Below, piece after piece: positions 1 to 6,925 of a stretch of 6,944 nt of DNA (the first letter of the stretch is position 1; each line of letters begins with the position of its first letter). The DNA lies in NCBI GenBank assembly GCA_023488645.1, contig JAMDDL010000071.1, forward strand, positions 4,690 through 11,633, read 5' to 3'. The DNA comes from Actinomycetota bacterium. Its GTDB lineage: Bacteria; Actinomycetota; Humimicrobiia; Humimicrobiales; Humimicrobiaceae. Under the pieces are notes generated by a model. That model made no database searches and was not told where the DNA came from. It saw only the letters and a program-made list of their open reading frames with translations. The translations under genes and the position numbers were made by a program.

Positions 1-1916
1 AGAGGTGGAAGAGTAATTGATATTGAGAAATCCTTTCCATGACTTTTTATTTTTTCAGAGCATATTTTACCGTAATTACCATGCCCGCTGCCGCCATAAA
101 TTTCAGAATCACTGTTAAATATTTCCTTCCATTCACCTGATACAGGCACACCAATCCTATAATTATATCGTGGTACCGGAGTAAAATTAAAACATGCAAG
201 AAAATAAGTTATACTGCCTTTTGAAGTTTTATTATCACAGTTAAAATCATCTGCAATTCTTAAAAAAGATAATACGCTGTTTTTATTATCATTATAATCA
301 ATCCATGCAAAACCTTCAGGTTTAAAATCAGTTGCAAATAATGAATGATTATGGGTGTACAGATAATTCAAATCTTTTACCAGTAAATATACAGATTTAT
401 GCATATTTTCATCCATTAAATGCCAATCAATGCTTAAATTGTGATTCCATTCATTTATTTGTGCAAATTCATCTCCCATAAATAACAATTTTTTACCGGG
501 ATGTGCAAACATATAGCTAAATAAAAGCCTTAGATTTGCAAATTTCTGCCAACGGTCTCCAGGCATTTTTTCAAGTAATGATTTTTTGCCATATACCACT
601 TCATCATGTGAAAGAGGCAGCAGAAAATTTTCATCAAAAGCATACCACATTGTAAAAGTCAGATCATTTTGATGATACTTTCTATATAATGGGTCTTTTG
701 AAAAATAATTTAAAGTATCATGCATCCAGCCCATGTTCCACTTCATTCCAAAACCTAATCCTCCTGTATATGTTGGCTTTGTAACCATTGGCCAGGCAGT
801 TGATTCTTCTGCAAATGTTTGTACATCAGGAAATTCTCTGTAAATAACCTCATTTAATTTTTTTAAAAAATCAATAGCTTCAAGATTTTCCCTGCCGCCG
901 TATATATTGGGAATCCACTGGCCTTCCTTTCTTGAATAATCAAGATAAAGCATTGAAGCTACTGCATCAATTCTTATGCCATCAACATGGTACTTATCCA
1001 GCCAGAACAGCGCACTGTTTATAAGAAATTCCTTTACTTCATATCGTCCGTAATTAAAAATCAGACTTTTCCAATCAGGATGATATCCAAGTCTTTTATC
1101 AGCATGCTCGTAAAGATGAGTCCCGTCAAATAAAGATAATCCATGTGCATCATTTGGGAAATGGGACGGCACCCAGTCAAGTATTACACCAATATCATTC
1201 TGGTGAAGAAAATCAATGAAAAACATAAAATCCTGCGGGTTTCCATATCTTGAAGTAGGTGCAAAATACCCGGTTGTCTGATAACCCCATGAGCCATAAA
1301 ACGGATGTTCCATTACAGGCAGCAGTTCAACATGAGTAAATCCTGTTTTTTTAACATAACGCGCAATTTCAAAAGCAAATTCCCTGTAATTTAAAAAATT
1401 ATCACCGGAATTTCTCTTCCATGAACCCATATGAAGTTCATATATTGAAAACGGTGAACTTAAGCTGTTTGCTTCATGCCTTTTATCCATCCACTTTATA
1501 TCTTTCCATTCATAATCAAGATCCCATAATATTGATGCTGTTTTTGGCGGTATCTCGCAGTAAAAGGCAAATGGATCGCTCTTATCAAAATAATTCAGCT
1601 TGAACCTGGGTTTAATCTTAAATTTATAAAGCGATCCGTTTTCAATATCGGGTACAAAAGTTTCCCATATGCCTGATTCATCTTTTCTATTTACAAGAGG
1701 ATTCATACTTTCATCCCAATTGTTAAAATCCCCTGTAACACTTACATTATTGGCATTTGGAGCCCAAACTGCAAAATAAACCCCCTTTATGTCATTTATC
1801 TTTTTAAAATGAGCGCCGAGTTTATTGTATAATTTAAAATGGCTGCCATTTTTAAAAAGATAAATATCATATTCTGAAAACTGCCCGAATTCTTTATTTT
1901 TTTCTGAAATATTCAT
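1..1916 (-). CDS. glgB: 1,4-alpha-glucan branching enzyme GlgB (3' end cut by window edge)
   Basis: GlgB cuts alpha-1,4 glucan chains and rejoins the piece through an alpha-1,6 bond, branching glycogen in the cytoplasm. I translated the minus strand by hand: 638 codons are open from ATG at 1916 to the window edge, ending in SITLPP plus CT-, which must be Leu. GlgB proteins usually end roughly ten residues after this LPPL motif. An N-terminal CBM48-like domain covers about residues 30-125 (WAPNANNVSVTGDFNNWD). The GH13 barrel follows, with GSWGYQ (208-213), DWVPSHF (247-253), the nucleophile D317 in DGIRIDAVAS, the acid/base E370 in FAEEST and the transition-state stabiliser D438 in LSHDEVVYGKKS. 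Spacings between these three equal those of E. coli GlgB (D405, E458, D526). The offset of 88 means the E. coli-type extra N-terminal N1 module is absent. Y442 replaces the usual His of DEVVHGK. The start is fixed by an in-frame TAA three codons upstream. It is divergent from glgA. Confidence 0.97.
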   Translation of the reverse strand, partial: MNISEKNKEFGQFSEYDIYLFKNGSHFKLYNKLGAHFKKINDIKGVYFAVWAPNANNVSVTGDFNNWDESMNPLVNRKDESGIWETFVPDIENGSLYKFKIKPRFKLNYFDKSDPFAFYCEIPPKTASILWDLDYEWKDIKWMDKRHEANSLSSPFSIYELHMGSWKRNSGDNFLNYREFAFEIARYVKKTGFTHVELLPVMEHPFYGSWGYQTTGYFAPTSRYGNPQDFMFFIDFLHQNDIGVILDWVPSHFPNDAHGLSLFDGTHLYEHADKRLGYHPDWKSLIFNYGRYEVKEFLINSALFWLDKYHVDGIRIDAVASMLYLDYSRKEGQWIPNIYGGRENLEAIDFLKKLNEVIYREFPDVQTFAEESTAWPMVTKPTYTGGLGFGMKWNMGWMHDTLNYFSKDPLYRKYHQNDLTFTMWYAFDENFLLPLSHDEVVYGKKSLLEKMPGDRWQKFANLRLLFSYMFAHPGKKLLFMGDEFAQINEWNHNLSIDWHLMDENMHKSVYLLVKDLNYLYTHNHSLFATDFKPEGFAWIDYNDNKNSVLSFLRIADDFNCDNKTSKGSITYFLACFNFTPVPRYNYRIGVPVSGEWKEIFNSDSEIYGGSGHGNYGKICSEKIKSHGKDFSISITLPP

Positions 1917-1919
1917 ACG

Positions 1920-1924
1920 CCTTT
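1920..1924 (-). promoter_or_regulatory. Probable glgB ribosome binding site, closely spaced
   Basis: On the minus strand AAAGG lies only three bases before the glgB ATG. This is shorter than the usual 5-9 base spacing. A better-looking GAAGGG (1945-1950) is 28 bases upstream of the ATG, too far to serve it. An in-frame TAA at 1923-1925 overlaps this site and rules out any earlier start, so glgB appears to use a weak, tightly spaced site. Confidence 0.45.
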
Positions 1925-1969
1925 AAAAAATATGAAATTAATAACCCTTCTGATCAAATATTTTGCAAT

Positions 1970-1998
1970 TTGACATTTAATATAATATATATTAAATA
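1970..1998 (+). promoter_or_regulatory. Candidate sigma-70-type promoter for the glgA operon
   Basis: An exact -35 consensus TTGACA is at 1970-1975. At a 16-17 base spacing the -10 candidates are TTAAAT (1992-1997) or TAAATA (1993-1998), which match TATAAT only partly. The start of transcription would fall near 2005, leaving a leader of about 90 bases before glgA. The region is so AT-rich that -10-like hexamers are common by chance. The TTGACA is the stronger part of the evidence. No equally good promoter was found facing glgB. Confidence 0.35.
1975..1997. repeat. Perfect inverted repeat in the glgB-glgA divergent control region
   Basis: Arms ATTTAATATA (1975-1984) and TATATTAAAT (1988-1997) are perfect reverse complements around a three-base centre. 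The dyad begins at the last base of the TTGACA -35 candidate and covers the expected spacer and -10 region. It could be an operator for a dimeric regulator acting on both divergent genes. It consists only of A and T in an AT-rich spacer, so chance cannot be excluded. Confidence 0.4.
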
Positions 1999-2096
1999 TG
2001 CGATAAGTTTAATCAACAATATTTTTTATTTTTATTTTACAGGAAATATTTATTATATTATTTAAACAATATCTAAATAAGAACAGGAAAAACTTA

Positions 2097-3557
2097 ATGC
2101 TAAAAACAGTGATTTGTTCTACAGAAGGTGTGCCATTTGCAAAAACAGGCGGATTGGCAGATGTAGTCGGGGCTCTGCCCTTTTCGCTTAAAAAATTTGA
2201 CATGGAAATCATTGTAATACTGCCCGGATATAACTTCACTTTTTCAAAAAATTATAATTTTGAAAAAATTGCTCAAAATATTGCAGTAATTATGAATAAG
2301 AATTATAAGGAATATTTTGATATCTTTAAAACCAATTATAATGGTATAGATTTTTATTTTGTAAAAAATGAAAAATTCTTTAATAGAGAATATTTATATG
2401 GCACTCCGGAGGGAGATTATGATGATAACAATATAAGATTCGGTTTTTTTTCCAAAGCCATACTAAAACTATTAAAAATTATAAAATATAAAGCTGATAT
2501 TATTCATCTGCATGATTATCATGTTGCAATGATATCTGTTTTAATAAATGAAATTAAAACAAAAAAAACAGACAGTTTTTTTGATAATTCTCATACAATT
2601 TTCACAATACATAATCTTGCCTATCAGGGAATTTATGATAAAAAAACACTTGACTTACTGGAAATTGACAAAAAATACTTCAACATCGAAGGTCTTGAAT
2701 TTTATGGGAAAATCAATTATATGAAAGGTGGAATTGTTTATTCTGAAAAAATAACAACTGTAAGTCCTACATATTCCAAAGAGATTCTGACATCAGAGTT
2801 TGGCTATGGCCTCGACGGAATACTTAGAACAAGGCAAAAAGATCTTTCCGGTATAATTAATGGAATTGATTATAACATCTGGAATCCTGAGATGGATAAA
2901 TTAATCAGAAATAATTATAATTCCAATAACTTTTCAGGGAAGCAAAAATGCAAAAAATTTCTGGTAAAGGATCTTTTTAACGCAAATGATATCACAAAAC
3001 CTGTTTTTGGAATGGTTTCAAGATTATCCAATCAAAAAGGAATCGATCTTTTAATCAAGGCATTTGATTCTTTAATGCTTGAAGATCTTTATATTATAAT
3101 TTTAGGCACAGGTGATGAAAAATATTTAACAGTACTTAAAGAATTAAATAAAAAATATTCGAAACAATTTTATCTTGATACAGGTTTTTCTGAAAAACTT
3201 GCCAGGGAAATTTATTCGGGAGCCGATATTTTCCTTATGCCTTCTTATTATGAACCCTGCGGACTTGGTCAGCTCATCAGTTTAAAATATGGAACAATAC
3301 CTGTTGTCAGAGATACAGGAGGACTTAAGGATACGATTATTAATATTGATTCAGAGGCTGATATTAAAAATGGCGGGCAGGGTTTTAAATTTTCAAACTA
3401 TGAATTTAAGGAATTGATCAAGGCTGTTAACAGAGCTCTTGGTTTCTATTATAATAAGAAGCTATGGGAAAAAATAATGAAGAATGGCATGATATGTAAT
3501 TATTCATGGGACTCTTCAGCAAAAAAATACAGAGAACTTTTTGTAAGTTTGATTTAA
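2097..3557 (+). CDS. glgA: Glycogen synthase GlgA (GT5 family)
   Basis: GlgA is a retaining GT-B glycosyltransferase that transfers glucose from ADP-glucose to the non-reducing end of growing alpha-1,4 glucan in the cytoplasm. At 486 residues it is full length for the family (E. coli 477). The N-terminal Rossmann half has the donor/acceptor motif KTGGLADVVGALP (16-28), IHLHDYH (136-142; commonly HDWH), TIHNLAYQG (170-178) and GLDGILRTR (238-246). The C-terminal half has SRLSNQKG (308-315), with R309 and K314 equivalent to the E. coli phosphate-binding R300 and K305, then LGTGDEKY, PSYYEPCGLGQ (382-392, with catalytic-site E386) and the VVRDTGGLKDT loop (403-413). The C-terminal helix returns as YSWDSSAKKY. 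AGGA at 2085-2088, eight bases before ATG, supports the start. It heads a four-gene plus-strand run and is divergent from glgB. No catalytic residue is missing. UDP-glucose use is possible but less likely in bacteria. Confidence 0.97.
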   Translation: MLKTVICSTEGVPFAKTGGLADVVGALPFSLKKFDMEIIVILPGYNFTFSKNYNFEKIAQNIAVIMNKNYKEYFDIFKTNYNGIDFYFVKNEKFFNREYLYGTPEGDYDDNNIRFGFFSKAILKLLKIIKYKADIIHLHDYHVAMISVLINEIKTKKTDSFFDNSHTIFTIHNLAYQGIYDKKTLDLLEIDKKYFNIEGLEFYGKINYMKGGIVYSEKITTVSPTYSKEILTSEFGYGLDGILRTRQKDLSGIINGIDYNIWNPEMDKLIRNNYNSNNFSGKQKCKKFLVKDLFNANDITKPVFGMVSRLSNQKGIDLLIKAFDSLMLEDLYIIILGTGDEKYLTVLKELNKKYSKQFYLDTGFSEKLAREIYSGADIFLMPSYYEPCGLGQLISLKYGTIPVVRDTGGLKDTIINIDSEADIKNGGQGFKFSNYEFKELIKAVNRALGFYYNKKLWEKIMKNGMICNYSWDSSAKKYRELFVSLI

Positions 3558-3603
3558 TATTTAAAACTTAATTAAGATTATAAAAACATAAATTATTTTA
3601 AAA

Positions 3604-5436
3604 ATGACAGAAGAGGAAATTATTAAAAAACATGAAGATATTCTGAGAAGATACAATATCTTAAATATTATATCTAAAATTGTAGCATCAACCAACGAGC
3701 TTGATAAAATATTAAGAATTATGTTAAAAGGGGTCACTTTTGGGGATGGTTTTGGATTTAACAGAGCATTTTTATTTTTAGCAGATAAAAAATTACATAA
3801 TCTTAAAGGAAAGCTGGCTATTGGTACTGAAACAGCTCAGGAAGCCTGGAAAATATGGGCAGAGATACAGCAAAAAAATTATTCTCTGGAAGAATTTATT
3901 ACAACAGATAAACTGATAGGTGAGGAAGACTCAATTTTAAATAAAAAGTTAAAAAATTTAATAATACCGGTCAGACATGGAAAAATTATTGAAAAATGTC
4001 TCATTGATGGAAATCCTGTAAATGTTAATTTATCATCGGATTATTCTTCTCTGGATATTAATAATTTTTCTGATGTTTCTTTTATAGAAAATGAGCTTCT
4101 TGAACTTATTAATTATCCAAAATTCTGCTTAATTCCTCTTATCAGCAGAACAAAAAAAGTAGGAATATTAATTGTTGACAATAAATATAACAGCAGGGAA
4201 ATAACACAGGAGGATATTACTTTTTTAATGATGCTTGGTCAGTTTGCAGCTTCCTCAATAAGAAATACAATTATTTATACAGAGCTAAAACAAAGCCTGA
4301 ATAATCTTGGCAAGGTAAATTATCGAATAAAATTACTTAAGGAATATAATGAAAATATAATCGAGAGTGTCCCCTTAAGCATGTTTGTTGTCAATAATGA
4401 TTTTATTATTACTGCCTGCAATAAAAATTTTTCAGATATTATGAATTTATCTAAAAAGAATCTTATTGGAAAAAATATAAGAAATATGAATATAAAGGTA
4501 AATGATTTTAATCTTGTTGAAGAAATAGAAAATGTAATGACTGAAAAAAAATTTGAAGGTTTTTACAAGGTGAAGATGGGTATGAATAATGTTATAAGCG
4601 AATCTATCTTTGACCTTCTTCTTGTAGTATTAAAGGATTCAAAAAACAATATAGATGGTGTAATAGGTATTATTGAAGATGTCACAAAAACTGCAAATCT
4701 TGAAAAATTCCTGCAGGAAACAAATAGATTTTCAGAACTTGGAAAAATTTCTGCAACAGTTGCTCATGAAATTCGTAATCCTCTGATCTCAATTGGAGGT
4801 TATGCAAACAGAATAAAAAGAAAATATGAGGAAGAAAAAGAATTTAATATTGATGATGTTGATGTAATTTTAAATGAAATTAAAAGACTGGAAAGTATTT
4901 TAAATGATATTCTGGATTATGCTTCCGATAAAAAAGTTGAGTTTAAGATCATAAATTTATGCTCAGTTTTAAAGGAATGTCTTGAGCTTGCTGAAGCGTC
5001 TGCGGAACAAAATAATATTAATATTGATTTATCGTCAGTAAAAGATTTCTTAAATAATAATAATTTAAATCTTAATGGTTCCTATGATAATTTAAAACAA
5101 GCTTTTATTAATTTATTAAACAATGCCATTGAAGCAAGTACTGCTAAGCAAACTGTTCGTATTGATTCAAAAATTATAAGGGAATTCGAACAGGACTGGA
5201 TTGAGATAAAGATTAATAATCAGGCTGCGATTCAGAATAAAAATGATCTTTATAATATTTTTCTTCCTTTTTACACAACGAAAACTCATGGAACAGGGCT
5301 TGGACTTACCATAACAAAAAAAATTATCGAAGAACATTCCGGTAAAATAAATGTTGAAAGTAATCTCGAAAATGGTACGACCTTCATTATTAAATTGCCG
5401 TTAATACAAATAAATGATAATGCTTTAATTCATTAA
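3604..5436 (+). CDS. Cytoplasmic GAF-PAS sensor histidine kinase
   Basis: This 610-residue sensor kinase should autophosphorylate on His and pass the phosphate to a receiver, most likely the product of the next gene. No signal peptide or membrane segment is visible, so it should sense a cytoplasmic cue. Domains in order: a GAF-like domain at about 15-225 (GFGFNRAFLFLAD at 49-61, closing with GILIVDNKYNSREITQEDI); a short probable helical linker, about 226-248; a PAS domain at about 248-362 (SVPLSMFVVNNDFIITACN); HisKA at about 375-445 with phosphoacceptor H388 in HEIRNP; and HATPase_c at about 490-600 with N-box NLLNNAIEAS (503-512), F-box PFYTTK (555-560) and G-box GTGLGLTI (563-570). The D-box is abnormal: INNQAAI (537-543) stands where DNGPGI is usual. 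The kinase core resembles the NtrB/AtoS type. The ligand is unknown. No Shine-Dalgarno sequence precedes the ATG, and an in-frame TAA at 3589-3591 rules out an earlier start. It lies 46 bp after glgA. Confidence 0.93.
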   Translation: MTEEEIIKKHEDILRRYNILNIISKIVASTNELDKILRIMLKGVTFGDGFGFNRAFLFLADKKLHNLKGKLAIGTETAQEAWKIWAEIQQKNYSLEEFITTDKLIGEEDSILNKKLKNLIIPVRHGKIIEKCLIDGNPVNVNLSSDYSSLDINNFSDVSFIENELLELINYPKFCLIPLISRTKKVGILIVDNKYNSREITQEDITFLMMLGQFAASSIRNTIIYTELKQSLNNLGKVNYRIKLLKEYNENIIESVPLSMFVVNNDFIITACNKNFSDIMNLSKKNLIGKNIRNMNIKVNDFNLVEEIENVMTEKKFEGFYKVKMGMNNVISESIFDLLLVVLKDSKNNIDGVIGIIEDVTKTANLEKFLQETNRFSELGKISATVAHEIRNPLISIGGYANRIKRKYEEEKEFNIDDVDVILNEIKRLESILNDILDYASDKKVEFKIINLCSVLKECLELAEASAEQNNINIDLSSVKDFLNNNNLNLNGSYDNLKQAFINLLNNAIEASTAKQTVRIDSKIIREFEQDWIEIKINNQAAIQNKNDLYNIFLPFYTTKTHGTGLGLTITKKIIEEHSGKINVESNLENGTTFIIKLPLIQINDNALIH

Positions 5437-5438
5437 AT

Positions 5439-5466
5439 TTGATATTAATTCTTTTAATTATAGAAT
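5439..5466 (+). promoter_or_regulatory. Candidate internal promoter before the response regulator gene
   Basis: TTGATA (5439-5444) and TAGAAT (5461-5466) each match the sigma-70 consensus at five of six positions, with a 16-base spacer. The pair sits directly after the kinase stop codon in the longest gap of the plus-strand run. Transcription would start near 5473, about 40 bases before the receiver ATG. AT-rich DNA yields such matches by chance, so this is tentative. Confidence 0.35.
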
Positions 5467-5499
5467 ATATTATTAAATTAGCTTTGATTATTAATTTTT

Positions 5500-5504
5500 G
5501 GAGG
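5500..5504 (+). promoter_or_regulatory. Strong ribosome binding site of the response regulator gene
   Basis: GGAGG, an exact Shine-Dalgarno core, ends nine bases before the ATG at 5514 and fixes the start. It is the best ribosome binding site in the window and contrasts with the upstream kinase gene, which has none. This suggests the receiver is made in excess over the kinase. Confidence 0.8.
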
Positions 5505-5513
5505 TTTTAATTT

Positions 5514-5876
5514 ATGAAGAAAGTACTTGTAGTTGAAGATGAAACAACAATAAGAAATTTATATAAGGAAGAACTTATAGATGAAGGTTATGAAGTTATA
5601 ACTGCTGCAGATGGAGTTGAAGGTTATGAATTATTTAAAAAAGAACAGCCGGATTTAATTACCATTGATTTAAAAATGCCGAATATGAATGGAATTGAAC
5701 TTCTTGATAAAATAAGGAGGGAAGATAAAATTATTCCCATAATAATTTATTCAGCATATGGTGAGTTTACGCAAAATTTTTCTACATGGGCTGCTGATGA
5801 ATATCTGGTAAAATCATCTGATTTAAGTGAATTTAAAGCCAAAGTGAAAGAGCTTATTTTTGGAAAACAACATTAA
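5514..5876 (+). CDS. Single-domain response regulator (CheY-like receiver)
   Basis: This 120-residue protein is one receiver domain with no output domain. The phosphorylation-site set is complete: acidic pocket E8 and D9 (VVEDE), phosphoacceptor D52 (TIDLKMPNMNG), switch Ser S80 (IIYSAYG) and conserved K100 (YLVKSSD). The usual Lys-Pro after beta-5 is Lys-Ser here, as in a group of stand-alone receivers with a W-AxxxYLVKSSD ending. It follows the histidine kinase by 77 bp on the same strand, so it is the probable phosphoacceptor of that kinase. With no DNA-binding or enzymatic part, it must act by protein-protein contact or as a phosphorelay intermediate. Which partner it contacts cannot be read from the sequence; the neighbouring glycogen enzymes or a distant phosphotransfer protein are possible. 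It is not necessarily chemotactic, as no che genes are nearby. Confidence 0.93.
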   Translation: MKKVLVVEDETTIRNLYKEELIDEGYEVITAADGVEGYELFKKEQPDLITIDLKMPNMNGIELLDKIRREDKIIPIIIYSAYGEFTQNFSTWAADEYLVKSSDLSEFKAKVKELIFGKQH

Positions 5877-5902
5877 TAATTAAATAACTGCAGGAAAATT
5901 TT

Positions 5903-6925
5903 ATGCCTGAATTTAGAAGAGATATAATACTTGATGAGTGGGTCATAATTGCTACAGAAAGAGCAAAAAGACCCGAGATGTTTATAGAAGAAAAGGTAAA
6001 AATTGAAAAACCCTCGGGAATGATTTGCCCTTTTGATAAAGGCAATGAAAGTATGACTCCACCGGAAATATTAAGAATGGATAAAAATGGGGCAATTATC
6101 AATTACACCAATCCTGACTGGCAGATAAGAGTTGTACCAAACAAGTTTCCTGCCTTAAAGCCTTTTGCTGCTCCGGGCTCAGTACTGCATGGAATATACA
6201 ACGTTATGGATGGATTTGGTTTGCATGAGGTCATTATTAATTCATCAGAGCATATTTTAAATTTAAGCCAGTTAAGTGAGTACCAGTTAAGTCTTATTGC
6301 AGATGTATATATCAGACGGCTTAAGGAAATAAAAAAAGATTCAAGAATTGAAAGTGTAATTATAATGTTAAACCAGGGCAGGGATGCCGGAGCTTCAATT
6401 GAACATTCTCATTCACAAATTTTTGCACTGCCTTTCAACTCTCCCGTCCTTGAAAAAGAACTTCGCGGAACTTTAAAATATTACAGGAAATATAAAAGAT
6501 GCGCAGTTTGTGATATTTTATCCTTTGAATTAAAGGAAAATTTAAGGATAATATTTGAAAATCAATATTTTGTCATAATGCAGCCATTTGCTTCAAGAAA
6601 TCCATTTGAAACATGGATTATACCAAAAAGTCATCATCCTAATTTTGAAAACATCAAAGAAGATATCATTCCTGCTTTTGCCCAGTGCTTAAAAATTATA
6701 GTTGATTTCTTTTATAACGACCTGGGCAATCCGTCATTTAACTATTACATTCATACCGGTCCCTTACATACAAAAACAGATCATCATTATCACTGGCATT
6801 TCGAACTTGTTCCAAAACTTTCAATAAAAGCAGGATTTGAAATAGCAACAGGAATAGATATATGTGTTGCGACACCTGAAGATACAGCAAAATTCATGAA
6901 GGAAAAAATCACAAAAATTCATTAA
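5903..6925 (+). CDS. galT: GalT-family nucleotidylyltransferase (galactose-1-phosphate uridylyltransferase or ADP-glucose phosphorylase)
   Basis: This 340-residue HIT-superfamily protein is full length for the GalT family. GalT swaps UMP between UDP-glucose and galactose 1-phosphate through a uridylyl-histidine intermediate. The start MPEFRRDIILDEWVIIATER is family-typical, and AGGA (5892-5895) lies seven bases before the ATG. Motifs: CPFDKGNE (42-49), VVPNKFPAL (77-85), HEVII (108-112), GASIEHSHSQ (163-172) with probable nucleophile H170 and Q172, CAVC (200-203), PFETWIIPKSHH (234-245), FNYYIHTGP (279-287) and HHYHWHFELVPKL (294-306). The first zinc pair is incomplete because D45 replaces the second Cys, while CAVC looks like an intact second pair. 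HSHSQ with ALP, the second CxxC and the PFE-WIIPK string also occur in Arabidopsis At5g18200, an ADP-glucose phosphorylase, so the nucleotide could be adenylyl. The gene lies 26 bp after the receiver gene, probably in the same operon. The family is certain; the substrate is not. Confidence 0.88.
   Translation: MPEFRRDIILDEWVIIATERAKRPEMFIEEKVKIEKPSGMICPFDKGNESMTPPEILRMDKNGAIINYTNPDWQIRVVPNKFPALKPFAAPGSVLHGIYNVMDGFGLHEVIINSSEHILNLSQLSEYQLSLIADVYIRRLKEIKKDSRIESVIIMLNQGRDAGASIEHSHSQIFALPFNSPVLEKELRGTLKYYRKYKRCAVCDILSFELKENLRIIFENQYFVIMQPFASRNPFETWIIPKSHHPNFENIKEDIIPAFAQCLKIIVDFFYNDLGNPSFNYYIHTGPLHTKTDHHYHWHFELVPKLSIKAGFEIATGIDICVATPEDTAKFMKEKITKIH

Noticed and set aside
1421..1603. 60-codon open frame on the plus strand
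   Set aside because: It lies wholly inside glgB, which is read on the minus strand and is continuous here with strong family motifs; the short frame has no recognisable protein features.
2005..2096. Presumed glgA leader, considered for a riboswitch or attenuator
   Set aside because: The roughly 90 bases are almost entirely A and T, with no conserved riboswitch core and no stable stem that I can draw.
2009..2239. 76-codon open frame on the minus strand
   Set aside because: It overlaps the start of glgA, including the KTGGL motif, and the glgA upstream spacer; it is an antisense shadow with no recognisable product.
2240..2267. Inverted repeat with 10-bp arms TTTTTCAAAA / TTTTGAAAAA and an 8-base loop
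   Set aside because: It is inside glgA, encodes ordinary Phe, Lys and Asn codons, is nearly all A/T and has no G+C-rich stem, so it is best explained by composition rather than a terminator.
3388..3557. Possible truncation or frameshift at the glgA C-terminus
   Set aside because: The reading frame runs on to the family-typical C-terminal helix (YSWDSSAKKY), and total length matches other GlgA proteins.
3567..3576. Palindrome CTTAATTAAG in the glgA-kinase gap, considered as a terminator
   Set aside because: It has no loop, no G+C-rich stem and no T-tract immediately after it; it is too short to stop transcription or to claim as an operator.
5854..6102. 82-codon open frame on the minus strand
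   Set aside because: It is antisense to the start of the GalT-like gene and the end of the receiver gene, both of which are well supported.
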